DNA of 64,000 bases, taken from NCBI RefSeq assembly GCF_003610195.1, contig NZ_RAPO01000006.1:42158-106157 (forward strand), in the 5' to 3' direction. Numbering within the stretch: position 1 is the stretch's first letter; each line of letters opens with the position of its first letter. Below are positions 50,228-58,469 of the stretch, piece after piece. This DNA is from Halopiger aswanensis. Its GTDB lineage: Archaea; Halobacteriota; Halobacteria; Halobacteriales; Natrialbaceae. The notes below the pieces were generated by a model. That model made no database searches. It was not told the origin of the DNA and was given only the letters and a program-made list of their open reading frames with translations. The translations under genes were made by a program, and so were the position numbers.

Positions 50228-51163
50228 ATGAGTCACCAGCTTCCGGACGTGCAGGCGACGTCGCCCGACGTCACCGTCGGCCTGAGTCAAGTCGGCGTCA
50301 CCGGCGTCGAAAAGCTCGTCAAGATCGCCCGCGAGGACAAGCGCCCGATCGTCCTCACCGCCGAGTTCGAGGTCTTCGTCGACCTCCCCGCCTGGCGCAA
50401 GGGCGCGGACATGAGCCGCAACATGGAGGTTATCGACGAAATCCTCGAGGACGCGACCCGCGAGGAAGCCTACCGCGTCGAGGAGGTCTGCGGCGACGCC
50501 GCCGAGCGGCTCCTCGAGAAACACGACTACACCTCGCGCGCGGAGGTCTCGATGGAGGCCGAGTTCATGCGCCGCGAGCAGACGCCCGCCAGCGACCGCG
50601 AGACCCAGCACACGGTCGATATCATCGCCGCCGCGACGGCGACCGAGGAGGGCACGCGCGAGGAGATCGGCGCCGAAGTGACGGGCATGACCGTCTGTCC
50701 CTGCTCGCAGGGGATGTCCGCCGCGCGCGCGAAGCAGACGCTCGAGGATCTGGGCGTCGACGAGGAGACGATCACGGAGTTCCTCGACGAAGTCCCGCAG
50801 CCGGGCCACTCCCAGCGCGGGCACGCGACGCTGACCGTCGAGGCGAACGGCGATCCGGACATCGACCTCAACGACATCATCGACGTCGCTCGCGACTCGA
50901 TGAGCGCACGGATTTACAACCTCGCGAAGCGCCCCGACGAGGATCACATGACCTACGCGGCCCACGCGGACGCGAAGTTCGTCGAGGACTGCGTGCGCTC
51001 GATGGCCGAGGGCGTCGTCGACGAGTTCGACCACCTCGCGGACGACGCGGTCATCACGATGAAACAGTCCAACGACGAGTCGATCCACCAGCACAACGCC
51101 CACGCCGAGCGCGTCGTCGAGATGGAGACGCTGCGGAAAGAAGTCAACGGCGAAGGAAGTTAG
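50228..51163 (+). CDS. mptA: GTP cyclohydrolase MptA (type IV, FolE2/COG1469 family)
   Basis: A 311-residue enzyme of the GTP cyclohydrolase IB/IV family with L-P-D-V-Q-A at the start, [10 protein letters not shown], the metal-site [11 protein letters not shown] (Cys motif), H-S-Q-R-G-H-A and a late [12 protein letters not shown]. It opens GTP to 7,8-dihydroneopterin 2',3'-cyclic phosphate for the archaeal pterin (tetrahydrofolate) path. It converges on the TrmB gene, 8 bases apart. Confidence 0.95.
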   Translation: MSHQLPDVQATSPDVTVGLSQVGVTGVEKLVKIAREDKRPIVLTAEFEVFVDLPAWRKGADMSRNMEVIDEILEDATREEAYRVEEVCGDAAERLLEKHDYTSRAEVSMEAEFMRREQTPASDRETQHTVDIIAAATATEEGTREEIGAEVTGMTVCPCSQGMSAARAKQTLEDLGVDEETITEFLDEVPQPGHSQRGHATLTVEANGDPDIDLNDIIDVARDSMSARIYNLAKRPDEDHMTYAAHADAKFVEDCVRSMAEGVVDEFDHLADDAVITMKQSNDESIHQHNAHAERVVEMETLRKEVNGEGS

Positions 51164-51171
51164 CGTAGCTA

Positions 51172-51975
51172 TTAAAAGGTCAGCGGCTCCGCTTCTTCCC
51201 ACCGCGGGACGAACTCGTCGTGGACGCTCGCCGCGAACTCCGGATCCTTCAGATCGATCATCCCGAACGCCTCGCCCGACGAGAGCGGGTTCGGCACCTG
51301 AATACAGACCTCGACGTCGTCGATGAGGTTGAACGTCCCCGTTACGTCCTCGTTCGTCCGAACGTCGAAGTCGTCGCGAGCCTGGAGCGTCTCCCGGTAC
51401 CGCCGGCCGACCCGTTCGGAGAGCGCCGGCACCATCTGTCGCGTCATCAGGACGTCGACCGACACCCCGCGGTCGAGCGCGTCCTCGAGTTGCGCGGTGA
51501 CGTCCTCGCTTAGCGCCTGAACGTCCCGCCGCGGCGCCGGGTTCGCGACGACCATCACGATGTGGTCGTCCGCGGCCGCCAGTCGCTCGAGCAGGAGGTC
51601 CGTCGTTTCCTCGGGACCGACTGCGGCGGTCCAGAACTGGTCCTCGACCGGATCCGCGGCGTCGAGTTCGTCCGAAAGGTCGTCGACGATCGACTCGTAC
51701 TGTTCGGCCTTCTCCTCGAGTTCGCGCTTCTTGTCGTCGAGGAGGCGATCGAGCGCGGTCGAGGGCTCGACGGCGACGTACTTCTTCGGCCGGCTCGCGG
51801 TCTGGCTCCGGACGAGGTTGTACTGTTCGATGCTGTTGAGGACGTCGTAGATCCGTCCCATCGGAACGTCGCTCGCCCGTGACAACTCCTTAGCGGTTGT
51901 CGGGCCCGTATTCAACAGCGCACGATACGCTCGCGCTTCGTACTCGGAGAGCCCGAGGTCCCGGAGACTGGCCAT
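51172..51975 (-). CDS. TrmB-family transcriptional regulator
   Basis: This 267-residue regulator has a TrmB winged helix (about 5-75): L-R-D-L-G-L-S-E-Y-E-A-R-A-Y-R-A-L-L and A-K-E-L-S-R-A-S-D-V-P-M-G-R-I-Y-D-V-L, a coiled coil (90-115), and a PLD-like ligand-binding domain ending W-E-E-A-E-P-L-T-F. The family senses sugars or other metabolites. Haloarchaeal genomes have many; its target is not visible from neighbours. Confidence 0.9.
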   Translation of the reverse strand: MASLRDLGLSEYEARAYRALLNTGPTTAKELSRASDVPMGRIYDVLNSIEQYNLVRSQTASRPKKYVAVEPSTALDRLLDDKKRELEEKAEQYESIVDDLSDELDAADPVEDQFWTAAVGPEETTDLLLERLAAADDHIVMVVANPAPRRDVQALSEDVTAQLEDALDRGVSVDVLMTRQMVPALSERVGRRYRETLQARDDFDVRTNEDVTGTFNLIDDVEVCIQVPNPLSSGEAFGMIDLKDPEFAASVHDEFVPRWEEAEPLTF

Positions 51976-52054
51976 ACCCGAAGCGATTCGCCGCCGAAAT
52001 ATAAACGCTATGGTGGTTTGAACTGGAAACGTTCGGACCGATTACGCGCGCAAC

Positions 52055-53728
52055 TCAGTCGAGAACGGTTTGTACGCGCTCGCTCAACTGCTCTGGAGTT
52101 TCGGCGGGTTCGGAGACGTGGTCGCCGCGTTCGACGCGGGCCGTGCCCGCCTCGAGCGTCGCGTCCGACGCGTCGGGCACGACGACCTTCTCGTGGTCCG
52201 CCAGCCGGAGCGCCGCACGGTGGAGGTCCGAACCCGGCTCGGCCGCGACGCGGATGGCGAGCGGTCCCTCGAGCAGTCGCGAAGCTGCCGTCGCGTACCG
52301 CGCGATTTGGACGCCGAAGCGGTCACTTGCGCCGGCGAAGGCCTCGAGCGTCTCGCGGGCGTACTCGCGGTAGCGGTCGGCGTCCGCGTCGGTTTCGTCG
52401 GTTCCTTCCGTAAGTTCCGCGAGGTCGATCAGCGCGTCCGCGAACGCGACGTTGGCGTCCAGCGGTCGGAGCGGCCGGTCGAGCAGCCCAACCCCCTCTG
52501 CGGGACCGTCGACGAACGAATCCTCGTCGTGGAGGTGCTCGATCGTCGCGTCTGCGACCCGCTGGGCGTCCGCGAGGAACTCCGTGTCGAGCACGCTCGC
52601 GGCGGTCGTCAGCGCCTCGAGGGCGCGGGCCTGATTCGTCAGCAGCGGCGTCGGCGCGTCGGTCCCGTCCGCGGTGTGCTGATGCGCGACGACGCCGTCT
52701 GCCGCGAGCAGGTCCTCGCGCAGCGTGGCGAGCGCGCGCTCGGCGTAGCGACGGGCGCGTTCGTCGTCGGTGTAAGCGTAGTAGGTGAGCAGCCCGTCGA
52801 TCGCGAGTGCGTTCGGCCCGGCGAAGACGCCGTCGTCGACCGGCGGTTCGTCCGCGGACGCTCGGTCGGTCGCGTCGAGGCTGTAGGCGTCGTCCTCGCC
52901 GGGGGCCTGGCTGTTGGCGAAGCCGTCGACGTCGCCGTTCCACAGCGTCGTCGTCAGGAAGTCGATCGTGCGCTCGGCGGGCTCGCGGTACTCGTTCTTG
53001 CCCGTCAGCAGGTAGGCGTTCGCGAACGCGCGCACGAGGCCGCCGTTGGAGTCCAATAGTTTCTCGCGCTGGACGCCGCCCCAGTCCCGATCGGTGGCGA
53101 AGCGGTAGAAGCCGCCGTCGTACTCGTCCAGCAGGTTTGCGCTGACCGCATCGAACGAGCGCAGCGCCATTTCGCGGTCGCGCTTGAGTGCGAACTCGAG
53201 AGCGTCGGGCAGCGGAAACTTCGGACTCTGGCCCCAGCCGCCGGCGACCTCGTCGTAGGTCTCGGTGAGCTGGCCGAGCATCGCGGCCTCGATGTCGTCG
53301 GTGAGCTCGCCGGCCGGCGGGTTGTCCTCCCGGAGCGGCCGGGGGACGCGCGCGGCGCCGCTGCCCTTGGTTTGCCACATCGTCCGGACGCTGTCGAGCA
53401 CCTGGCGCATCCCGTCGGCGCCGAGGTAGCCCGCGCCCGTCAGGACGTTGCCGTCGGGTGCGAGGAAGACGGTCGAGGGGAAGCCGCCCATGTTGTACCG
53501 ATCGCGCACGCGCGGGTAGCGATCGACGTCGACCCGGACGGGGACGAAGCTGTCGTTGATGTTCGCCGCGATCCGGGGCTCGGCGTAGGTTTCCGCGTCC
53601 ATCTCGTGGCAGTGGTCGCACCACGTCGCGGTGAGCGAGAGCAAGACGGGGGTATCGGCCGCCGCGGCCTCGTCGAAGGCGTCCTGACCCCACTCGCGCC
53701 ACTCGACGCGGGTTGCGTCGTCGTCCAT
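52055..53728 (-). CDS. DUF255 (thioredoxin-like plus six-hairpin) protein, short form
   Basis: A 557-residue protein with the DUF255 thioredoxin domain at the start (W-R-E-W-G-Q-D-A-F, A-T-W-C-D-H-C-H-E-M with Cys37/Cys40, G-G-F-P-S-T-V-F-L-A-P-D-G) and an alpha-barrel (six-hairpin) domain: G-G-W-G-Q-S-P-K-F-P, D-G-G-F-Y-R-F-A-T-D-x-D-W, N-G-G-L-V-R-A-F-A, and G-P-N-A-L-A-I-D. It is similar to spermatogenesis-associated 20 (human SPATA20). Family members average about 700 residues, so this is a short version. Role unknown, possibly redox-linked sugar chemistry. ATG at 53728 is chosen. Confidence 0.88.
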   Translation of the reverse strand: MDDDATRVEWREWGQDAFDEAAAADTPVLLSLTATWCDHCHEMDAETYAEPRIAANINDSFVPVRVDVDRYPRVRDRYNMGGFPSTVFLAPDGNVLTGAGYLGADGMRQVLDSVRTMWQTKGSGAARVPRPLREDNPPAGELTDDIEAAMLGQLTETYDEVAGGWGQSPKFPLPDALEFALKRDREMALRSFDAVSANLLDEYDGGFYRFATDRDWGGVQREKLLDSNGGLVRAFANAYLLTGKNEYREPAERTIDFLTTTLWNGDVDGFANSQAPGEDDAYSLDATDRASADEPPVDDGVFAGPNALAIDGLLTYYAYTDDERARRYAERALATLREDLLAADGVVAHQHTADGTDAPTPLLTNQARALEALTTAASVLDTEFLADAQRVADATIEHLHDEDSFVDGPAEGVGLLDRPLRPLDANVAFADALIDLAELTEGTDETDADADRYREYARETLEAFAGASDRFGVQIARYATAASRLLEGPLAIRVAAEPGSDLHRAALRLADHEKVVVPDASDATLEAGTARVERGDHVSEPAETPEQLSERVQTVLD

Positions 53729-53882
53729 ACCGGGTGGTAGTGTGTCGCGGGCGTAAGGCCTTCGCTCGCGGCACGGCGGCGGTTCGAGCACCTGCTCGAG
53801 GGGCGCCGGTGGGCGACGGCCCGAATTCGTCTCCCGAAATTGAGAGTAAAGGGTTTTCACGCTTCGCCGGCTATATCGAGGC

Positions 53883-54536
53883 ATGCTCCGGTGGATTCTG
53901 GCGTTGTTGCTCATCCCGTTCCTCGACGCCGTGTTGCTCGGGATTATCGTCACGCAGTTCAATGCGCTCACCTGGCCGCTGATGGTCCTGCTCGTCGTCC
54001 TGACGGGGCTGGTGGGCATGCTTCTGGTTCGCGCCGAAGGCCGGCGCACGATCGGGAAAATGCAACGCTCGCTGGCACAGGGGAAGCCGCCGACGAACGA
54101 ACTACTCGACGGCGGGCTCCTGATCGCCGCCGGAGCGTTCCTGCTGACCCCCGGACTTGTGACGGACCTCCTCGGGTTTCTGCTCGCGGTGCCGCTAACT
54201 CGGGTTCCGATCCGCGCCCTGCTCAAGCGCTACGTGATCGTCCCCTACGCGGACAAGAAGACGGGCGGGTTCGCGAGCGGCGGCGTCTGGACCTTCGGGT
54301 TCCCGGACGACGGACGGGGCCAGGGGCCGGGAACTCCCGGCCAGGGCTCGCCCGGAAACGGACCCGGATCTGGACCCAGTACCGGCGGCTCGAGCGGCGC
54401 TGACGGCACCTACGACCTCGGAAGCGATTCCTACACCGTCAACACGGACGACCCCTCGAGCGGGGACGGCACCCGAATCGATATCGGGAGCGACGAGGGC
54501 GAGGAATCGGACGACGGCGACGGGTTCTCTCGGTAG
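53883..54536 (+). CDS. FxsA-family membrane protein
   Basis: A 217-residue FxsA protein with membrane segments near 5-25, 30-48 and 75-95 (L-L-D-G-G-L-L-I-A-A-G-A-F-L-L-T-P-G-L-V-T-D is the family signature), then R-V-P-I-R-A-L-L-K-R-Y. The C-terminal 80 residues are Gly/Pro/Ser/Asp rich and specific to haloarchaea. In bacteria FxsA suppresses phage T7 exclusion; archaeal role unknown. It is upstream of a tRNA gene on the same strand. Confidence 0.88.
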   Translation: MLRWILALLLIPFLDAVLLGIIVTQFNALTWPLMVLLVVLTGLVGMLLVRAEGRRTIGKMQRSLAQGKPPTNELLDGGLLIAAGAFLLTPGLVTDLLGFLLAVPLTRVPIRALLKRYVIVPYADKKTGGFASGGVWTFGFPDDGRGQGPGTPGQGSPGNGPGSGPSTGGSSGADGTYDLGSDSYTVNTDDPSSGDGTRIDIGSDEGEESDDGDGFSR

Positions 54537-54604
54537 CAGTTCCCATAGCAGGTCCGGAAAGAAACGCTTAAACATATGACCCGGCAACAAACGAGTGCAG
54601 ACGC

Positions 54605-54678
54605 GGGCCGATAGCTCAATTAGGTTGAGCGCCACTCTGATAAGGTGGAGGTTCTCGGTTCAAATCCGAGTCGGCCCA
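54605..54678 (+). tRNA. tRNA-Ile (GAT anticodon)
   Basis: The 74-base sequence folds as a cloverleaf: acceptor GGGCCGA/TCGGCCC with discriminator A, D-stem GCTC/GAGC, anticodon stem CCACT/GGTGG around C-T-GAT-A-A, T-stem CTCGG/CCGAG with loop TTCAAAT. No intron and no CCA encoded. The anticodon GAT reads AUC/AUU, so it is the main isoleucine tRNA. Its T-arm and 3' side are repeated at 54793-54812. Confidence 0.97.
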
Positions 54679-54953
54679 TATTCTTGCGGCGAACAAACCC
54701 GTGAGCCGCAGATATGGATCCGCGATGATTTGAACGAGAGGAGTCGCAGCCCGGGAAGCGAACGTAGTGAGCGACCCGGACCGCTTCGCGTTGTTCAAAT
54801 CCGAGTCGACCCTGCTTCTCCAGCGAATTACGTCACACGCAGTAGCTTTCGGTGACGGTCTGCGTGGTCCCACGCTGATTCACGGCGCTCTGCATATCGT
54901 TTCCACTGGGACGAACTCGAGCGAGACGGGACACTGGCACCGATCGCGAGCAG
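54679..54953. repeat. Gap with a partial copy of the tRNA 3' end in a nested inverted repeat
   Basis: At 54793-54812 a 20-base copy of the tRNA-Ile 3' part (bases 54658-54677) occurs with one mismatch, 135 bases downstream. It forms the right arm of a dyad: GATTTGAAC at 54727-54735 pairs with GTTCAAATC at 54793-54801, and inside it GAAGCG (54755-54760) pairs with CGCTTC (54782-54787). The 21 bases at 54755-54775 are also found (one mismatch) at 32311-32331. The arrangement looks like a repeat element or attachment scar. No gene is recognised in the gap. Confidence 0.7.
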
Positions 54954-56021
54954 TCAGAACTCGCGCAGGTCCTCGAGCACCGCTTCGGCGCTGCCGTCCG
55001 CGATAACCTCTCGAGCGCGCTCGAGGCCGTCCTCGAGGCTGTCGACGTCTTCGCGGGCGTACATGCGAAGCGCAGCGTTGAGGGCGATGGCGTCGGCGAA
55101 GTCGTCCTCGCGTTCGCCGGCCAGCACGTCCTCGGTGATGGTCGCCGAATCGGTGGCTACGTCGTCGACCTCGAGGTCCTCGTTTTCCATCTCCATGCCG
55201 TACTCGGCGGTCTCGATTTCGTAGTCCTCGAGGTCCTCGCCCGCGTTCCACTCAGCGACTTTCGTGTAGCCGGGCCGGATGTCGTCGTAGCCCTCCATCC
55301 CCTGGAAGAAGATGGCTCGCGAGTAGTCGAGTTGTTCGCTTTCCCGGATGAGGTCGGTCAGCTTCTTCGCGAACGCGAGGTGGTAGAACGACCCCAGGTG
55401 GACGTCGGCGTTCGCGGGGTTGGCGACGGTCTCGATCGTGTTGATGAACGTGCGCACGCCCATCTGATCGCGCCGGTCGTGCAGGGCGTGGACGGCGGGA
55501 TTGAACGCGGGCTGGTAGTAGAAGCCGAAGCCGGTCTCATCAACCATGTCGGCGCTCGCTTCGGGTTCGAGCTCGGTCCGAACGCCGAGTTCCTCGAGGA
55601 CGTGCTTGTACGCCGTTTCCTTCTGCGTGGGGACCCGGTCGCCCGAGTGGACGACGATCGGCGTTCCCGCGGCGGCGGCGACGATGCCCGCACCGACGCC
55701 GAGCAGGGCGGAGGTGTGCTTCCCGTCGTAGTTCGCACCGCAGTCGACCGGATCGGCGTCGGGTTCGGCGGTGACTACCGACTCCTCGCGCATGACGTCG
55801 GTGTAGGCCGCCAGCTCCTCGGCGTTGTTGCGCTTCCAGCGGTTCGCCAGCCAGAACGCGCCCAGCGTCGTCTCGTCCGGTTCGCCGGCGAAGATCCGCT
55901 GCAGTGCCTCCCGGGCCTGCTCGCGGGTCATGTCTTCGGCGGACTTCGGACCGGAGCCGACCACCTCGGTCATCAGCCGCTTGAGCGGCCACTCGCCGAA
56001 CTCCTGCGTCGTTTGAGCCAT
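54954..56021 (-). CDS. TrpD-like phosphoribosyltransferase-fold protein
   Basis: This 355-residue protein resembles anthranilate phosphoribosyltransferase: helical N-domain with E-D-M-T-R-E-Q-A-R-E-A-L-Q-R-I-F-A-G, D-E-T-T-L-G-A-F-W-L-A-N-R-x-K, then a catalytic-domain fold with A-A-A-A-G-T-P-I-V-V-H-S-G-D-R-V-P and V-L-E-E-L-G-V. The G-T-G-G-D glycine motif that binds phosphoribosyl pyrophosphate is replaced by C-G-A-N-Y-D-G-K, and H-G-N-R is H-S-G-D-R. It is therefore more likely a TrpD2-like or divergent relative; substrate uncertain. Not in a trp operon. ATG at 56021 is selected over 22 upstream codons. Confidence 0.7.
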   Translation of the reverse strand: MAQTTQEFGEWPLKRLMTEVVGSGPKSAEDMTREQAREALQRIFAGEPDETTLGAFWLANRWKRNNAEELAAYTDVMREESVVTAEPDADPVDCGANYDGKHTSALLGVGAGIVAAAAGTPIVVHSGDRVPTQKETAYKHVLEELGVRTELEPEASADMVDETGFGFYYQPAFNPAVHALHDRRDQMGVRTFINTIETVANPANADVHLGSFYHLAFAKKLTDLIRESEQLDYSRAIFFQGMEGYDDIRPGYTKVAEWNAGEDLEDYEIETAEYGMEMENEDLEVDDVATDSATITEDVLAGEREDDFADAIALNAALRMYAREDVDSLEDGLERAREVIADGSAEAVLEDLREF

Positions 56022-56135
56022 GTACGCCGGTTCGGACGCGCGTTGCAAAAGGGTCCCGTTTCCGGCGACGTATCGGGCGTTCGACACGCCTACTGGATGA
56101 AACTGTAGAGAAGAGTACAGCCCGACAGCGACCGG

Positions 56136-56528
56136 TCAGTTCCGCGCCCAGTCCATGCCTTCCTCGAACGTGTTCGCCGTGTTCGTCTCGAGACCCGCCA
56201 CGTCGCCGACCTGGCTCTCCAGCGCCATGTGCTTGATCCCGTCGGAGACCATCACCCACTTGGTGATGTCGTACTCGAGGCCGATGACCGCCGCTTCCTG
56301 AGCCTTCTCGAAGACGTCGGCGTTCAGCGCGGAATCCATCTTCAGCCACGAGAGATGGGCGTGAACGTTCGGTCGCGCGGCCAAGGTTTCGAATCGTTCG
56401 TTGACCTTCTCGTACTCGGATCGTTCGGAAGGCATCCCTTCGGGGAACTCGGCGATGAGCACGCCGTCTTCGACGTAGAGACTCCAATCGGATTGCGAAC
56501 CGTCTCGATCGCGGTCGGATTTCGACAT
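56136..56528 (-). CDS. STAS-like small haloarchaeal protein
   Basis: A 130-residue protein with a polar basic-acidic start, W-S-L-Y-V-E-D-G-V-L-I-A-E-F-P-E-G, a R-F-E-T-L-A-A-R-P-N-V-H-A-H-L-S helix-strand, and a V-I-G-L-E-Y-D-I-T-K-W-V-M-V-S-D-G segment. The pattern resembles SpoIIAA/STAS-like folds, like the gene at 8526-8915, but identity is low. No catalytic site. ATG at 56528 is preferred to the frame start eight codons earlier. Confidence 0.6.
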   Translation of the reverse strand: MSKSDRDRDGSQSDWSLYVEDGVLIAEFPEGMPSERSEYEKVNERFETLAARPNVHAHLSWLKMDSALNADVFEKAQEAAVIGLEYDITKWVMVSDGIKHMALESQVGDVAGLETNTANTFEEGMDWARN

Positions 56529-56723
56529 GAATAGCTCGTTTCGGTGGTGCACTCTTAACGGGCCTGGCCAACAGTGAACGCTGTTCCGGTAGAACCGGTC
56601 GTTGGGGTGCGCTATAGCCGCTCGGTGATCACCGCCGCGATCTGCACCCGCTCATTGATCTGCAACGCGGTCAGTACCTGTCCGATCGGTATCTTTTCGG
56701 GATCGCGGTGACATCGTCCTGCG

Positions 56724-57764
56724 ATGACGGACGGCGGGCTTCCACTCGAGACGCTCGACCTATTCTTGCTCGGCATATTCGCGGTCGTCTCGCTGGGGCT
56801 GCTCGTCCCCGTCCACTACTCGCCGAGCGCCAGACTCGAGCGCCTCGAGCGAGATTACGGCCTCGACCGGTGGTCGGTCTGGATATGCTGCGTCGTTATC
56901 GTTTTCGCGATGACCGCCGTCGTCGCTGGCGGTCAGCCGTCGGAGGGTGTCAATCGGTTCCGCACCCGCCGTATCGCCGGTGCTGCGGCACCAGTCCTCA
57001 CGACGGGCGTCTTGATGGTCGGACGGGCGATCGCTTCGATCCGCACTGCGAGGCGACTGGGTGACCTCGAGCGGACCCGTATCGGCGAACTACTACCCAC
57101 AACCGCCAGTGGGACCGCCGATAACCGTGAACACGAGCAATCCGAAGCCGACGGTCGATCGCAGCTGGTTGCCCTCGAGGGAACGGCAGTTTCGACCGAC
57201 GGTACCGTCGAAGCGCCGTTTACCGGAACCGAGGCACTGGTTTTCGAGAGCACGGTCTTCGAGCCCAAGGACGATTACGGCGACCCGGCCGCCGATGCTG
57301 TAGACGAGGACGACTGGCGGGCGGCGGGACTATTCGCTGAGCACGTCCCGTTCGCGATCGACGACGGTACGGGTCGCGTTCGCGTCGAACCGGCGGATGC
57401 GACGTTCGAACTCCGTCGGGTGGAGACCATCGAGGTCGCCGGCGACGAGCAAGCGCCGGAGCGGATCGAATCGCTCTTTCTAGAGACGCAAGCGCTGAAC
57501 GGCACGACCCGCTCCCGCCGCTACGAGGAAGACGCCCTCGTTCCGGGTGCGCAGGTGGCGGTCGTCGGTCACCTCGAGGACGGCGTCGTCTCCAGTAGCG
57601 CGGGCAGTTCGAGCCGCTGGCGGTCGGCTCCGTTTCTCGTGGGCACACCGTCGCTGCCGGCGCTCGAGGACGAGTACCGATATCGAGTTGGGGGTGGCGT
57701 GCTCGGTCTTTGTATGAGTGCCGTAGGTCTCCTGATGCTGCTCTACGGCTTCAAAATCCTGTAA
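56724..57764 (+). CDS. GIDE-like membrane protein
   Basis: A 346-residue protein with three N-terminal membrane segments (about 12-31, 53-72, 87-103), a soluble domain (125-300), and one C-terminal segment (about 325-345). Residues ~148-185 (V-A-L-E-G-T-A-V-S-T-D-G-T-V-E-A-P-F-T-G-T-E-A-L-V-F-E-S-T-V-F-E) fit the GIDE/BAM domain of MUL1-type E3 ligases, followed by P-F-A-I-D-D-G-T-G-R-V-R-V-E-P. No RING domain is present. Haloarchaeal GIDE proteins have no known function. The stop is 6 bases from the converging DUF2703 gene. Confidence 0.7.
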   Translation: MTDGGLPLETLDLFLLGIFAVVSLGLLVPVHYSPSARLERLERDYGLDRWSVWICCVVIVFAMTAVVAGGQPSEGVNRFRTRRIAGAAAPVLTTGVLMVGRAIASIRTARRLGDLERTRIGELLPTTASGTADNREHEQSEADGRSQLVALEGTAVSTDGTVEAPFTGTEALVFESTVFEPKDDYGDPAADAVDEDDWRAAGLFAEHVPFAIDDGTGRVRVEPADATFELRRVETIEVAGDEQAPERIESLFLETQALNGTTRSRRYEEDALVPGAQVAVVGHLEDGVVSSSAGSSSRWRSAPFLVGTPSLPALEDEYRYRVGGGVLGLCMSAVGLLMLLYGFKIL

Positions 57765-57770
57765 TCTCGA

Positions 57771-58352
57771 TCAACAGCAGGGATCGGTTCGCTCCGCCGC
57801 AGGAGGACCGGACCCATCGTCCCCGAAGAACCGCTGAAGGTTTTCGGGAACGCGGTAGGGTTCTCGAGGTGCCGAGCGCGCCCGATCGCGCGGCGACAGC
57901 GCGGCCCGCAGCAGCGCCTCGAGGAGCAGGTCCGGCGGCGCCTGCGCGTGCTGCTCGCCGCGATAGGTCCAGGTTCGGCAGTTGATTCCGGCCTCGGCGG
58001 AACAAAGGTCACCACAGGTTTCGCACGAACTCTCGTCGAACGCCGGTTGGACGTCGCGTCCGTCGATCCGAACGGTCGGGGAACTTTCCAGCCGGGTTCG
58101 GCGCGCAGCGACTTCGCTCGTCACGTGGACGTTTCTGACGACGACTTCGACGTCGAGGACGTCGAAGATCGGCTCGAGTCGCTCGAGGGCCTCGTGCAGC
58201 GACGCTTCGGTGCCGCGACAGCGATCGCACCGGTCTCGATCGAGGAACAGGAAGTCGACCAGCAGCGTTCGCCGCGGATACGAGTCGGCCGGGCGGTCTT
58301 CGACGGTAACTGTCGGACGAGCGTCGGTGTCGGTATCGGTGTTTGTCGGCAT
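57771..58352 (-). CDS. DUF2703 cysteine-rich thioredoxin-fold protein
   Basis: A 193-residue protein with a T-L-L-V-D-F-L-F-L-D-R-D-R-C-D-R-C-R-G-T redox motif (C-x-x-C), V-V-R-N-V-H-V-T-S, S-P-T-V-R-I-D-G-R-D-V, then C-E-T-C-G-D-L-C, an I-N-C-R-T-W-T-Y segment, and a terminal C-C. This matches DUF2703, a thioredoxin-like family. The clustered thiols suggest metal or metalloid binding. It is divergent from an HxlR regulator across 117 bases that hold an operator-like dyad. A TATA-like TAATATAT (minus strand) lies at 58381-58388. Confidence 0.82.
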   Translation of the reverse strand: MPTNTDTDTDARPTVTVEDRPADSYPRRTLLVDFLFLDRDRCDRCRGTEASLHEALERLEPIFDVLDVEVVVRNVHVTSEVAARRTRLESSPTVRIDGRDVQPAFDESSCETCGDLCSAEAGINCRTWTYRGEQHAQAPPDLLLEALLRAALSPRDRARSAPREPYRVPENLQRFFGDDGSGPPAAERTDPCC

Positions 58353-58410
58353 CTCGATTCACGCTACGCGCCTCGAGGCCATATATTAGACAGTACCGTG
58401 ACAGAAAGGT

Positions 58411-58428
58411 GGTTTCAGCGGTGAAACC
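58411..58428. promoter_or_regulatory. Operator-like inverted repeat between DUF2703 and HxlR genes
   Basis: GGTTTCA (58411-58417) and TGAAACC (58422-58428) flank GCGG. The dyad extends outward as GGT/ACC if one T is bulged. It lies 41-59 bases before the HxlR start and about 60 bases before the DUF2703 start, so it can control both promoters. Confidence 0.6.
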
Positions 58429-58469
58429 TACCAATAGCCGTATCTCCGCGTCGCGCGTATCGTCGACTC

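Noticed and set aside
54793..54812. A second tRNA gene
   Set aside because: Only the T-arm and 3' acceptor side are present; no D-arm or anticodon arm is found upstream.
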